A DNA stretch of 64,000 nucleotides, from NCBI GenBank assembly GCA_936432065.2, contig OW386289.2:92501736-92565735 (forward strand). Direction: 5' to 3'. The notes beneath the pieces are model-generated. The model saw nothing but the letters and a program-made list of their open reading frames with translations. It searched no databases and was not told where the DNA came from. Within the stretch, counting starts at the first letter, position 1. Each line of letters begins with the position of its first letter. Of the stretch, positions 56,001 to 62,819 are shown piece by piece. This stretch comes from Rutpela maculata (Eukaryota > Arthropoda > Insecta > Coleoptera > Cerambycidae). Position numbers and translations under genes: made by a program.

Positions 56001-58696
56001 TAGCTGCTGTTATCTCTCCTCATCAGTACCCGTAACTGAAACAAATTAATTACTTGTTTTTGTTATACAGGGTGCCCCATATTTAAAGTGACATAGACTA
56101 ATGAGAGAGAGCACACGTTGCTGAGTTCAAAACATCCCCACATTTACCCTTGAAAGTGAATGGTTTTCGAGATACGGGGTGTTTTATGATTCTCGACTAA
56201 AAACTAAAATTCACCATATTTTGGAATGGGTGGACGTATTTGGATAAAAGTTGGTACACATATAGTGTACTCCTAGTCCAATCAATAGCATAATTTATTT
56301 TGGAAAAATTCCAGGACAAGACTCAATTTTTATTATTTTACATTTAGGGCCAATTACATCACCCTGTATATCAGTTTTTGTAAATGGCGGATAACTATTG
56401 ACATGTCTATGGATTATTGTGCAAAATACTGTCATAATATTTGATGGCACGTTTATGGTTACTTCCTAGTAAATTTTCGAAAATAATGGTGAATAATATT
56501 TAAATTCTACAAAATACGCAAACAACTAGTTAACATCGCTATTTTATTAATTTTACTTAAACACTTGTTTAATAATTATTTAATATATTATTGTTACCTA
56601 AAAAGAAAAACGAAAGACAGAAAAAAGAAAAAAATAAAGAAAAACAGTTTAATTTATAGCACAAGTTTTAAAAAGACACTAATTCTTTTATACACTGGTG
56701 CAATTAATTAAAATTATAATACATTTTCGAAATGAACAGCCTCAGCGTCAATACATTTTTGTGAACGTTTAAAAAGTTTTAACCGATCTGTCGATCATAG
56801 CCTGGTTGTGTCTAATATTGTCGCATACATTAAAAAAAATTTGTTGTAATTGTTCACGGGTATTAATATTTTTACTGTACACCAATGATTTCAGGTGGCC
56901 CCATAAAAAATAATCCATCTCTTTAAGGTGAGATCAGGAGATCTCGGTGGACAGTTAACTGAACCCCCTCGGCCAATCCATCTGTTGGTGTAATGTTGCT
57001 TAAGATGCTCCCTCACCGGTACAGAAAAATGAGGTCCAGCGTCCAGCGCCATCGTGTTGAAACCACATACTTCTGGCATTGATGTTTTCTAATAAATTTA
57101 AGAAATTTAAATAAACTTCACCCGTTAGTCTCCCTTCAAAAATGTGTGGCCCTATTAGATGACCATTGTATATTCCACACCAGACGTTTATGTTCAATCT
57201 ATGTTGGAAATTTTTCTGAAGCGTAGCATGTGGATTTTCAGTTGCCCAAAGATGTTGATTTCTGACGTTGTTTATTCCATCACGAGTGAATTGAGCTTCG
57301 TCCGTGAACAGAATTCTAGACACCGTTCGTCTGTGCGCAACTACCTACCTACGCGGAACGCTGTCACCGCCTTCAAATCTTTGAACTACTTGAACATGAA
57401 AAGGATATAAATTTTCTTTTTTTAAAGTTCGCCATACTCTTATTCTGGGAATTTCTAACTGATGACTGATTTTCCTGACGCTTACAGTTGGATTCATATG
57501 ATCAATCTGTAATACTTCCTATCGCTGGCTGTTGAAAATCTCTGGGAACATGTTCATGTTTTGCCTATGAGGGAAATTGCCCGTGTTCCTTACTAAATTG
57601 ATACTCTGAAAATATTGCATATAGCCGTACAAATTTTAAGTGCAATTAGAATCCAATTTAAGTAACATAATGCATTAAATAATTATTAAACAATTGTTTA
57701 AGTAAAATTAATAAAATAGCGACGTTAACTAGTTGTTTGCGTATTTTGTAGAATTTAAATATCATTCACATTATTGTCGAAAATGTACTAGGAAGTAACC
57801 ATAAACGCGCCATCAAATATTATGAATTTTGCACAATAATCCATAGATATTTCAAGAGTTATCCGCCATTTACAAAAAACTGATATACAGGGTGATGTAA
57901 TTGGCCCTAAAGGTAAAATAATGAAAATTGAGTTCTGTCCTGGAATTTTTCCAAAATAATCCTATAATGTTTTCTAAAAACACAGTATAAATATAAATCT
58001 TTATAAATCATTTGTGGAATCATAGAAAACGTATGAATTTTGTATCATGAAATTTCCTCCCTTCAAGGTGTTTTAGATTAAAAACATTGGTTACCTGCAA
58101 TTTTTTTAATATAATATAAAATGATATAGGCATTAACAGACATATTATTTATATTGTTTTATGTGTATACTTCCAACAATATACATGGTATATGTCACTG
58201 ATGAATATTAATAGCTATATATACATTTTATATCATATGATCATTTAAAAATTTATATTTAAATTCTTATGATATGCTCTGGAATGATATGAATGGGTGT
58301 CACCTTTGTAATGTATTTTATTTGTATAGAAAAGTTACTTACAGGAATTGATGTTAGAGGAAATGAATCAAATTCTGGGTGATACAGAGTCACAACCCAC
58401 CTACAATGATTTGCAGGAACTAAATTTCATGGAAAGATGTATTAAAGAAAGCTTAAGGCTATACCCACTAGCTCCCTATATATCAAGAACATTAGAAGAA
58501 GATGTTGTCACTAGTAACGGATACACCTTACCAAAAAATACAATTGTCGGTATCCATATTTTTGACATACACAGGGATCCGAAGGTATGGCCTGATCCAG
58601 AAAAATTCGACCCGGACAGATTTTTGACGAAAAATTGTAAAGATAGGCATCCCTTCTCTTATGTGCCTTTTAGTGCTGGGCCTAGAAACTGTATGG
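19880..58696 (+). CDS. CYP4: CYP4-family cytochrome P450 (7 exons, C-terminus disrupted)
   Basis: A heme-thiolate monooxygenase of the CYP4 family, expected to be ER-anchored and to oxidise fatty acids, hormones or xenobiotics. Exons: 19880-20045, 20395-20504, 20634-20715, 45286-45471, 45530-45906, 53568-53636, 58345-58696; phases agree at every junction and introns are GT-AG. An N-terminal hydrophobic anchor (residues 1-25) is followed by a proline-rich LLPGPKP hinge, helix C WHSRR (123-127), the GLIDDEGI block, the I-helix GGYDT (307-311), ExxR (365-368), PDRF (420-423) and the heme loop PFSAGPRNC with Cys446. About 448 codons are recovered against roughly 500 in the family. Odd points: Gly307 replaces the usual CYP4 Glu, and the frame breaks after the heme loop. 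Family assignment is firm; functionality is uncertain. Confidence 0.9.
20161..20329. mobile_element. MITE in CYP4 intron 1
   Basis: ggtccggtttttcaatg at the left end pairs with cattgaaaaactgggcc at the right. Inner complementary stretches include actaactagaa/ttctagttagt. TA flanks both ends (20159-20160 and 20330-20331), which fits a Tc1/mariner-type MITE. Confidence 0.7.
20395..20504 (+). CDS. CYP4: CYP4 exon 2
   Basis: The acceptor ttttttag and donor aag|gtaaat bound 110 bp, finishing residue 56 and encoding 57-92. It includes IRKWSQEYYPVY and ISGPEDFK, the family's helix A/beta-1 region ending in a PED motif. Confidence 0.88.
20634..20715 (+). CDS. CYP4: CYP4 exon 3
   Basis: The acceptor ttttttag and donor aatg|gtacgt bound 82 bp encoding residues 93-119 plus one base. 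LWLGDGIFLSN corresponds to the conserved LGxGLLxSxG segment before helix C. Confidence 0.88.
20970..23465 (+). mobile_element. I-clade-like LINE, 5'-truncated
   Basis: A 2.5-kb non-LTR element with RT, RNase H and a C-terminal CCHC-like motif, followed by a short 3' UTR and an A-rich tail (ataaggaaaaaaaaa). RNase H downstream of RT is characteristic of the I and related clades. The 5' half (gag and endonuclease) is missing. Base composition is visibly more GC-rich than the surroundings. The target duplication was not recognised. Confidence 0.85.
20979..23390 (+). pseudogene. LINE ORF2: reverse transcriptase, RNase H, CCHC-like tail
   Basis: One frame stays open across 2.4 kb apart from two TGA codons at 21024 and 21813. 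RT blocks: YKSPGLDGI near 21090, FRPISL near 21270, FLDIEGAFD near 21480, GCPQGGVLSPLLW near 21650 and YADDIAIL near 21745. RNase H: YTDGSK, QAEVTAIE, TDSQAAL and a final GNEKADKLAKE, which supply the D, E, D, D residues. The tail CRMCGEDEETPHHILCEC is the usual CCHC-like motif. Only two nonsense changes suggest recent loss of function. An in-frame 9-bp repeat lies at about 22813-22845. Confidence 0.9.
23535..24871. mobile_element. hAT-like element A, 1337 bp, with subterminal repeats
   Basis: Begins CAGAGCTGGGCAAAGTACTC and ends GTACAGCTCTG. A perfect 8-bp duplication, attataaa, flanks it (23527-23534 and 24872-24879). Both subterminal regions are packed with aagtacttgaagta-type repeats. The centre has three tandem ggcccgtttt copies (24136-24165) and no transposase. 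Confidence 0.9.
24888..26273. mobile_element. hAT-like element B, 1386 bp, with subterminal repeats
   Basis: Begins CAGAGCTGGGCAAATATTTT and ends ATATTTGCCCGCTCTG. The flanking octamers ctaatgta (24880-24887) and ttaatgta (26274-26281) match at 7 of 8 positions. Subterminal regions are rich in tatttaaatacttt repeats. It sits only 16 bp from element A. A smaller fold-back is nested inside it. Confidence 0.85.
25438..25794. mobile_element. Fold-back MITE nested in hAT element B
   Basis: cagagtgagagggaaacgtg at the left pairs with the right end reading catatttccctttcactgtg. The inverted repeat runs about 50 bp, including gtttattataaatat. Confidence 0.6.
26801..28928. mobile_element. Large fold-back element, 2.1 kb
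   Basis: The arms (26801-27560 and 28000-28928) are complementary over most of their length: acacaggaccacaaaat, cccagtgtagcatatg, ggcaccatgtgaatgtcac and atcaatactttacgag all recur inverted. The centre is at about 27870. The open frames inside are arm-symmetric and AT-rich and I do not treat them as genes. Confidence 0.75.
29219..30629. mobile_element. Non-autonomous element with GGGAACTTGCCCA ends
   Basis: GGGAACTTGCCCA at 29219 and its complement ending at 30629 form the terminal inverted repeat, with a short A/T-rich continuation. The core 29510-30410 is the inverse of 7410-8290. No transposase was seen. Confidence 0.5.
30782..32402 (-). pseudogene. Decayed multi-copy gene with CXC-like cysteine tail, unknown function
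   Basis: Reading the minus strand from 32402, frames give GNPFQKTSSELFALD, then SQNRDGDLENFFKFENHPCLP, then KRGKGNRKLVRLITAIPKNW, then CNDEEADTRIFVHAHNY with NTDVLVLAL, then KGKKKCWEAWDSFPDVTATF, then KWMPLWTTSKNENIS and a cysteine-rich CKCKICGPKCKC end. I recall this exact order of motifs from a repetitive family in insects, cnidarians and fish, often annotated as uncharacterized. Its role is unknown to me. At least three frame changes and a stop near 31340 make this copy non-functional. It lies inside the inverted-repeat region 26322-34018. Confidence 0.65.
32738..34768. mobile_element. Fold-back family A, full-length copy, 2.0 kb
   Basis: Arms of about 700 bp (32738-33440 and 34040-34768) are reverse complements. 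The outer ends are acttccacatccagtggaag and ccaccggatgtggaagta. Both arms carry gtctgtaactttttt, long C-rich runs (33121-33260) or the complement, and the inner ccttgggcagcgg. Pieces of the same family occur at 2990, 3895, 37640 and 43510. No transposase is present. Confidence 0.8.
34868..35112. repeat. Two-copy diverged repeat
   Basis: A block with gaaaaagtgattt and catagaaaatgag (34868-34957) recurs at 35022-35112 with changes. The period is about 154 bp. Confidence 0.45.
35113..36059. other. Intron sequence, nothing recognised
   Basis: Contains short open frames on both strands (the longest is 88 codons at 35472-35738, minus) without recognisable motifs. Confidence 0.35.
36064..37509. mobile_element. 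Chapaev-like non-autonomous element, copy 1
   Basis: The ends are CACAGTAGGCTAGAACCACC and its complement, with terminal inverted repeats of about 190 bp. The flanking 4-bp duplication cgat is at 36060-36063 and 37510-37513. CAC ends and a 4-bp duplication fit the Chapaev group of CMC transposons. The central 450 bp is clearly GC-rich (short frames contain SQPKIPQS and EERQKIKALASKVQQAR) and looks like captured sequence. Copy 2 is at 39380. Confidence 0.75.
37640..37990. repeat. Fragment of dispersed fold-back family A
   Basis: Carries catccacatcatagaagtag, gtccgtctgtaacttt, a tgaaatttgagac string, and a distal part equal to the inverse of 4130-4290. Confidence 0.55.
39210..39362 (-). pseudogene. 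Mariner-like transposase C-terminal fragment
   Basis: The minus-strand translation gives CIETIKNDPNLPNVLNGVR, then RAEKCIDADGSHFEQF, the standard C-terminal end of DDE_3-type transposases (R-x-CI-x-DG-x-HFE). The rest of the gene is cut off by the element inserted at 39380. Confidence 0.6.
39380..40906. mobile_element. Chapaev-like non-autonomous element, copy 2
   Basis: The ends are CACAGTAGGCTAGAACCACC and the complement (one change), flanked by ttgt at 39376-39379 and 40907-40910. It is closely similar to copy 1 throughout, including the GC-rich centre (39900-40460). Indels in that centre change the reading frames between copies, so the open frames are probably not under selection. Confidence 0.78.
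41653..41736. repeat. 15-bp tandem repeat, about 5.6 copies
   Basis: The unit tcaaaatagtttgtt varies at one or two positions between copies. Confidence 0.85.
41740..43070. other. Interior of mariner-like element, little recognised
   Basis: AT-rich. The only structure seen is a degenerate tandem of about 22 bp (gcatctaactttagaaaattt type) at 42553-42634. Confidence 0.4.
43510..43980. repeat. Fragment of dispersed fold-back family A
   Basis: Follows the left arm of 32738-34768 in order: ttatattttcatctt, ggtaaatagataaagca, a gtgatttagtgtg string, C-rich accaccacccgcacc and ggatgtggaagtaatgattc. Confidence 0.65.
44040..44929 (+). pseudogene. Jockey/CR1-like LINE reverse transcriptase, broken
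   Basis: Frames give VDIVDNEILLNKLD, SSYLSNRAQIVKLN, RVPQGSVLGPLLFNIF (RT block 4), CYADDTNILI (catalytic YADD) and NKNKTNIVLFT. The C-terminal domain follows with DHNTRFKGLL and YLHYNGCRFINTLSEDIK and ends at a stop near 44929. Frameshifts and stops occur throughout. It lies just upstream of CYP4 exon 4, inside intron 3. Confidence 0.8.
45286..45471 (+). CDS. CYP4: CYP4 exon 4
   Basis: The acceptor tttaag and donor aacg|gtaagt bound 186 bp. It completes Gly120 and encodes 121-181, including PKWHSRRKILTPVFHFSIL, the signature helix-C region of CYP4 enzymes, where Trp123 and Arg127 contact the heme propionate. Confidence 0.92.
45530..45906 (+). CDS. CYP4: CYP4 exon 5
   Basis: The acceptor attcatag and donor ttt ggg|gtaagg bound 377 bp. 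It encodes residues 183-307 after completing Glu182: EAAMGTKL, the F-G region, KKLAMLDLML, GLIDDEGIQDELNVFMF, then Gly307. In CYP4 proteins a Glu normally follows FMF; here the last codon is GGG. Confidence 0.92.
45907..46870. other. CYP4 intron 5, proximal part, nothing recognised
   Basis: AT-rich. A 99-codon minus-strand frame (46099-46398) has no recognisable motif. Confidence 0.35.
46871..46919. repeat. Perfect 20-bp hairpin with 9-base loop
   Basis: atagttatttatgtcccaag and its exact complement flank ggtacgaca. A second, imperfect hairpin (gcaagccgag / gtcgaggtttgc) follows at about 46935-46967. Confidence 0.8.
47084..49134. mobile_element. Long fold-back element with six 30-bp-spaced GTCAGCTG pairs
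   Basis: The ends are tatttgctaataggccggga and its complement. Arms of about 600 bp (47084-47700 and 48470-49134) enclose about 750 bp. Octamers GTCAGCTG occur at 47191, 47330, 47360, 47469 and 47499. The complement is at 47567, 47597, 48711, 48741, 48881 and 49020, with a one-base variant at 48851. GTCAGCTG occurs again at 48613 and 48643. Paired starts are always 30 bp apart. Each arm also contains its own small palindrome. No transposase is recognised. Confidence 0.8.
47882..47986 (-). CDS. Possible 3'-terminal exon with acidic C-terminus, in fold-back interior
   Basis: On the minus strand a clean acceptor (ttttttttag) precedes an open stretch encoding DASDKEKNDLSPTEHQ, then SDELDENENEENLLSEAE and a stop, with a T-rich region and AATAAG-like string after it. 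A candidate upstream exon (48072-48260) ends GAAG|gtatta and joins in phase, but contains an in-frame TAA. The protein is not recognised. It could be a captured host exon. Confidence 0.3.
   Translation of the reverse strand, partial: ASDKEKNDLSPTEHQESDELDENENEENLLSEAE
49650..49906 (+). pseudogene. SWIM-type zinc-finger fragment of a repetitive protein
   Basis: The frame encodes YYCTCESGSRTVGCCSHIM, then IVWFLGYKQYHEIHVPNPDI and a stop. C-x-C-x(n)-C-x-H is the SWIM finger pattern, found in Mutator-like transposases and in a multi-copy invertebrate family with this same ending. Only the C-terminal region is visible; upstream sequence is closed. Confidence 0.55.
50247..50385 (+). repeat. Dispersed non-coding repeat (CGTCCGTCC type)
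   Basis: ccgtctgttcgtccgtccgt, gcacgataactta, attgaaatttgg and aaaatcgatcagtaaata occur in order; the inverse order is seen at 1076-1475. Confidence 0.5.
50618..50915 (+). pseudogene. Jockey-like LINE ORF2 C-terminus
   Basis: The frame encodes VLEHKFTRLISDSGRYSSLR, DLYACCHDITPLADYVQEIS and KFYTFKLSDSPL before a stop at 50913. This matches the C-terminal region of Jockey ORF2, downstream of the RT domain. The rest is lost by 5' truncation. Confidence 0.65.
50618..51516 (+). mobile_element. 5'-truncated Jockey-like LINE with (TTGC)n tail
   Basis: A 12-bp duplication, gctttgcgtttg, flanks it (50606-50617 and 51517-51528). The 3' UTR ends with aataaattttatttgc followed by ttgc repeats. The duplication and simple tail show target-primed insertion. 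Confidence 0.85.
51920..52480 (+). pseudogene. LINE post-RT C-terminal fragment
   Basis: ALILPTMRYGVKNAAMTKAN, then LRKAEKGI, resembles the YG-E-W-T-x-L-x-E-R region after the RT in RTE-type and related LINEs. It continues to RLKIERSCCTWRTLIERIMN and a stop. The WRT-ERIMNKLGK segment recurs on the minus strand at 59780-59880, so both belong to one family. Confidence 0.5.
53568..53636 (+). CDS. CYP4: CYP4 exon 6
   Basis: The acceptor ttttcag and donor gtgcag|gtaaaa bound 69 bp encoding 308-330, GYDTVSMALAFTLMLLACHK. It holds the I-helix acid-alcohol pair Asp310-Thr311. The position after Thr is Val rather than the common Thr/Ser. Confidence 0.92.
53676..53696. repeat. (TG)n microsatellite
   Basis: tgtgggtgtgtgtgtgtgtg just inside CYP4 intron 6. 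Confidence 0.8.
53737..53846 (+). pseudogene. Short LINE reverse-transcriptase fragment
   Basis: Encodes LDGLLVELGEAGFYAQAYAD with DLASMIKG after it, the catalytic YADD block of an I- or R1-clade RT. It is cut on the right by the palindrome at 53847. Confidence 0.65.
53847..53988. repeat. Near-perfect 142-bp palindrome
   Basis: gttttgaagtttatgaaaat on the left meets its complement on the right, with arms of about 65 bp and a loop of about 10 bp near 53917. Only a few mismatches occur. Confidence 0.85.
54260..55460. repeat. Satellite-like array, 9 diverged units of about 140 bp
   Basis: cagaggtgctaatt or variants occur near 54323, 54470, 54583, 54723, 54867, 54996, 55129, 55287 and 55435. 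Each unit also carries ttagcaccctctg about 20 bp upstream, so every unit can form a small hairpin, and shares taacaaagttattgataatt and accagtaccacaacc. Confidence 0.85.
55461..56060. other. CYP4 intron 6, nothing recognised
   Basis: No supported gene or repeat boundary. Confidence 0.35.
56066..57965 (-). mobile_element. Mariner-like element with long inverted arms
   Basis: The left outer end reads tacagggtgccccatattt. Complementary arms of about 330 bp (56296-56640 and 57640-57965) contain an internal tacagggtgatgtaattggc. The transposase is on the minus strand between them. The right outer part matching 56066-56295 is missing, so the element is probably truncated. Confidence 0.65.
56800..57600 (-). 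pseudogene. Mariner/Tc1 (DDE_3) transposase, broken
   Basis: From high to low coordinates the minus strand gives a helix-turn-helix-like MNPTVSVRKISHQLEIPRIR, then SRILFTDEAQFTRDG (first Asp), NINVWCGIYNGHLIGP, RLTGEVYLNFL, WFQHDGAG (second Asp), PPRSPDL and DYFLWGHLKSLVYS (third acidic position as Asp). It is fuller than the copies at 6100 and 9600, but stops and frame changes near 57350, 57030 and 56930 inactivate it. Confidence 0.82.
58345..58696 (+). CDS. CYP4: CYP4 exon 7
   Basis: I place the acceptor at ttacttacag|GAA because this gives the family's usual spacing between VQ and the LGD motif; the alternative acceptor tgtatag at 58329 adds five residues in the same phase. It encodes 331-447: ESLR (ExxR), PYISRTLEEDV, HRDPKVWPDPEKFDPDRF and PFSAGPRNCM with Cys446. 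A GT at 58697 could be a donor, but reading through is also open. Confidence 0.9.
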
Positions 58697-58860
58697 GTAA
58701 ATATCTTGATATAGAATTAATATTTTCAAAATTTCAGGAATTTTACTGTTGTACAAGGCATTATTGCAGAGAAATGTCACTTTTGGTATACACCAGATAA
58801 CTTTTATACAAACATTGTACTTGAAAAGATATGCCATATACTACTAATTAATTTTAAAAT
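58697..58860 (+). pseudogene. CYP4 C-terminal segment, apparently frameshifted
   Basis: Reading on from exon 7 gives GKYLDIELIF and reaches a stop at 58798-58800 with a tail unlike P450s. In the next frame, from about 58741, FTVVQGIIAEKCHFWYTPDN and then FYTNIVLEKICHILLINFK resemble the helix-L and final beta region of CYP4 proteins. Dropping about 19 bases (58718-58736 region) would restore the family spacing. A 41-bp GT-AG intron (58697-58737) leads to a third frame and does not help. Alignment is from memory. Confidence 0.5.
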
Positions 58861-59461
58861 TATTCAACATTCGTATAAAATTATTTGTAAATTTATATTT
58901 CGATCAAAAATGAAATATATATTTAATACTGCAAAGAATCAGTTCTTATAATATATGTATAGAAATCGAAAGGCAGCAAGATTTTCATACATAACACAAT
59001 TCTTTCATTTCTAGTTTTTTTTTAGCGAATTCCGTAACATCCAAACTTAATAAGTTATTATAAACGCCCACTTGAAGATGCCTAGAAATAATGGGTGATG
59101 TAACACTAAACTAACAAACATGCATGCATTTTTCAGTACCAATTACAAATATGAATGTATATTCCTAATACCCGTTCTAAATGTTTAGGACTTAAACTTT
59201 GACGCCTTTCATTGAACATCCATTTATATTCCCCCACAAACTAATAAGAACAAAAATACAATACACTGTATCAAACGGTCATAACAATATTCTTGTAGTT
59301 CCCAAGGTTCCAGGCAGGAACCTCTAAGACCATGTATGCCGTTGTTACATCATAGTCTCATCGTCAGAATAGTGCTCTGGAAACTGTTTGACTTTTTTTA
59401 AATTTATTTATTTAGCGAGAGCCACATGATGCATGATGCAGGGGTGGGGGTGGGCAGTGTA

Positions 59462-59754
59462 GGTGTTTTTGAAATGCGTTGCCCCATTGTGTTCGTGATA
59501 TTTAATATTTATGCTTCCCTTTTTTGTGTTTCTGCTTCTAGAGATTTTCTTCTCCTTCTGAGTCTTCTGATTCCTCCGTTTCTGGTTCTGGTAGAGTATA
59601 TATCTGTAGGTATTTGTGAAATGCGTGGCCGCATCGTGTCATGCTGTGGAGTGTTTGTGCTCCTCTTTTTGTATTTCTGCTTCTACAAATCTTCTTCTTC
59701 TAAGTCTTCTGATTCCTCGGTTTCTGGTTCTGGTAGGGCATATATCGCTGTGAT
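59462..59754. repeat. Tandem duplication of a 147-bp unit
   Basis: Two diverged copies share gaaatgcgt, ctttttgt-tttctgcttct, tcttctgattcctc and ttctggttctggtag at constant spacing. Confidence 0.7.
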
Positions 59755-59904
59755 TTCTTTGTGGAATTCATTTTTTCTTTCCCTGTATGTTTGGTCCTTT
59801 CCCAGTTTGTTCATGATCCTCTCGGTTGTTGTTCTCCACGTGTAACTTGGTGTCCCTGTTTTTAGTGTAGAATTTAATGTAGAATTTTTCACAATGAGCG
59901 CCAT
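59680..59904 (-). pseudogene. LINE-associated C-terminal fragment, acidic tail
   Basis: The minus-strand frame contains TWRTTTERIMNKLGKDQTYR, RKNEFHKEITAIYALPEPET and EESEDLEEEDL. The first part matches the end of the fragment at 52400-52478. The tandem duplication covers the acidic end. Confidence 0.4.
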
Positions 59905-61040
59905 TTTGACCTGAAAAACCTCACTTGATAATTTACCTAAGAAGATATGAAATCAGATTTAAAACACTATATTATAACACCCACAACGCAAAAAAAATGT
60001 AATACCTCAAAATACACTCTTATTATTAAACCAAACACCAACCAAAACACTGTACCTAGTTCTGGATTATGTACAAAACCCATCACTACTCACCAAATCG
60101 TTAATCGCACGTCCCGAGGTATGTACTACCCTTCAAACACCCATCACTCACCTGACAACTCAAAATTATATCTTTTACACTCTGTATCCAGCCCAAGTGA
60201 TGGCACATAAAAAGGCCTGGTGAAAGATGAGTTCTCCTTCTAACTGATGGCTTAGTGCTCCATATAGACAGTTCCCGTCGCCGTCAATTTTTTGTACCAG
60301 TAGCTGATGTATCCTATGTAATCATCGTCTTGAAATTAAATAGCTTCCGCGTATACGCTGATACAAGCCGCTAGAAGGTGGGTCAAAATCGTCGTATTTC
60401 CTCAATTGGGTCACCCAACCACAGAATCAAGTACTAATGAACGTTGCTTCACTGTACGTAACGAAGTACATACACAATTTCACAGTTAAGACACATCTAC
60501 GCTCACCCCCAACTGTTTGACTTTAAATATTACCAAGACTGACCGTGTTTACTTCTTGGAAAACAACGATTCCGTATAACTTTCACAAAACACTAGATCT
60601 ATTAAACTTTTTGATACATATCTAACTTTTCACTTCGTACACTTCTCTGTATACTATTTCTTGACTAAAACAAAGTATACTTAAAGATATGTCATGGCAC
60701 GTAGGGTAGACGGCCTACTGCTAATCCAAAATTTATTGGGGGTGGTTTTCAAGCACATCGTCGAACATAGTCTAGTTTCTTCTCTCTTCCACACAACGCA
60801 GGTGTTTCGAATTTTTATAGAAGGCACTGAAATTTTTTATAGTTAAATCTTACATAAGGGGTAGTTTTCATACCCTCTGAGGGTTGACAGTGTAGCATGT
60901 TGATGGTACGTAAGTTTCTGGTTCTATTTTGGAGTACTACACAATTTCTGTCAATCATAGCATCCATGAAAATAGAAATCCTGTTGGATTTTACGTTTTT
61001 TCTTGTTTTTCTCGTGTCCTTTGAACTTAAGGGTGGTTGT
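59905..61040. other. Nothing recognised
   Basis: No gene, RNA or element boundary was supported. Confidence 0.35.
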
Positions 61041-61044
61041 TCTT

Positions 61045-61133
61045 GTAGAAGAACGCACTACCGGGCGTCAAAATGACGCGACACCAATTTATTTCTCAGG
61101 GGGCGCCAGTCGCGTATTACCCCGTTCTTCTAC
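61045..61133. repeat. Structured GC-rich inverted repeat
   Basis: gtagaagaacg (61045-61055) and cgttcttctac (61123-61133) bracket a segment holding gcgtcaaaatgacgc, itself a hairpin, and ggcgcc. On the minus strand TGGCGCC follows a possible LTR end, so this could be a retroelement leader, but no LTR pair was found. Confidence 0.4.
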
Positions 61134-62320
61134 CTCCCAGGCGGGTTCGAGATAAGATGACTTCGGTAGCCGAAAAGCGGGACCAAGGCTGCACTACCAC
61201 AGATCGGAAACTACGCTCTCTCTGGACCCGAATTCCCTCGTTAGGGGTTTAGGCACCTCTTAATTTCCTGAATTTTTGCATAAAAAAATCCCAACCGAAG
61301 AATTTCTCTGCGGAGGGATTAGTTTTGGTACGCGAAAATCACGTTTTGGTCCATTAATAACGGAATATATTTCTCAAAAAACGCATAAAAAAATCCCTAT
61401 CGAACCTCCGTAAAACAACCAGAAGGTCGAACGTTAATGCGAATTAACTCGACACATCCGGTTTTCTATACGAAAGTTCCAGGGATTATAGACCGTCAAC
61501 AGGCCTCAAGATCAATTAAGAAACATTAGTTCAAAGAATCCGTTTATTTAACAGAATTGGTTATACAAAATTCTCAAGAAAGAATCGTGCCTTCCCCAAT
61601 CAAGGTAGTGACTTTCAGACCATACAAGCGAGAGCGCTCGCGCTAACGATCGATTAGGTAGAAAAGATTCATACGTACCTTCTCAGAATCAAAATGCGAG
61701 CTTTTAGAATCATTTCAGACTCTGGGTAAATGAATAATTAAGGCTGACTGAAATTAACTTAAAAAAGTTTTACTAAATGAATTTAGTTTCGCTAGAGACT
61801 ACCTAGCTTTAAAGTTCTTGTATCGTGGAAATTCACGTACTCAAACACATTCAGAGGACTTATTACTGCATAAGTTGAGTGGCGTTCGATCAGTCCACGA
61901 CTTACTAACCCTTATCACAGTCGATTAATAATATCGATTTGGCAGCATCTCACCTTCGAGCGACTATTAGGTAAAATTGAATTTTTGGATTTTTATGCAC
62001 AAGGCGTTTTCCTCTATAACTTTGTCATTTGAAAAGCCCCGTTATTGGCTTTTCTACCATCGCTTTGTCTGGACTACTCAACGCGCTCGACCAAATTGCG
62101 AGCCGCTGGGTCAATCCAAACTCTTTCCATGCGAGAAACCGGCCTTGTACATGTGCATTGATTTTTATCAATTTTTGCTTATCGGCACTACGCCGGCTTT
62201 GACAAAATCTTCTATTTTGCCTTTTGGATGCAGTGCATCGTTAAAATTTTATGCTCATACTTTAGAATTGTGCTTTCAATGATCGTACCTCAAAGGTCAA
62301 TGTCTTTGGTTGAGGAATAA
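61134..62320. other. Nothing recognised
   Basis: A 101-codon frame (61977-62282) has no recognisable motif and no supporting splice or family evidence. Confidence 0.3.
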
Positions 62321-62339
62321 AAAATAAAAAATAATTTAA

Positions 62340-62760
62340 AGTATATTTTCGTGGTACTTTTTAAACTGACTTCGTGGTACTTTTGAAAAATCCAGTTTAA
62401 GACCAATTTTAGCGTACTTTTGAAAAATCGATTTTCGAGCCAAATTTCAAGGTACTTTTGAAAAACTAATCTGCGGGTGAAATTTTGGCGTACTTTTGAA
62501 AAATCGATTTTCAAGCCAAATTTCAAGGTACTTTTGAAAAGTTAATCCGCGGGTGAAATTTTGGCGTACTTTTGAAAAATTGATTTTCAAGCCAAATTTC
62601 AAGGTACTCTTGAAAAGTTAATCTGCGGGTGAAATTTTGGCGTACTTTTGAAAAATCGATCTTCAAGCCAAATTTCAACGCAGTTTTGAAAAATTAGTCT
62701 GCAAGTGAAACTTTGGCGTACTTTCGATAAATCGATTCCTGGGCCAAATTTTGACGCCCT
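62340..62760. repeat. Tandem array, 76-bp unit made of two 38-bp halves
   Basis: gtacttttgaaaaatcgatt and gtacttttgaaaaactaatc type halves alternate, each 38 bp, giving about 5.5 units. The 76-bp period is not a multiple of three, so the frames across it are not a protein repeat. Confidence 0.88.
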
Positions 62761-62819
62761 TCCAAAAATATTATTTTTCAAAGTCCAATTTATGGTACCT
62801 TTGAAAAAGTATACTATTC

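Noticed and set aside
58330..58344. Alternative acceptor for CYP4 exon 7 at tgtatag
   Set aside because: It is in phase but adds five residues not expected in the family between VQ and LGD; the downstream acceptor gives normal spacing.
58697..58737. A 41-bp GT-AG intron after the P450 heme loop
   Set aside because: It is very short and leads into a frame without P450-like sequence; the matching frame is a different one.
62290..62781. Repetitive protein encoded on the minus strand
   Set aside because: The DNA period is 76 bp, not divisible by three, so the apparent peptide repeats are a by-product of tandem DNA.
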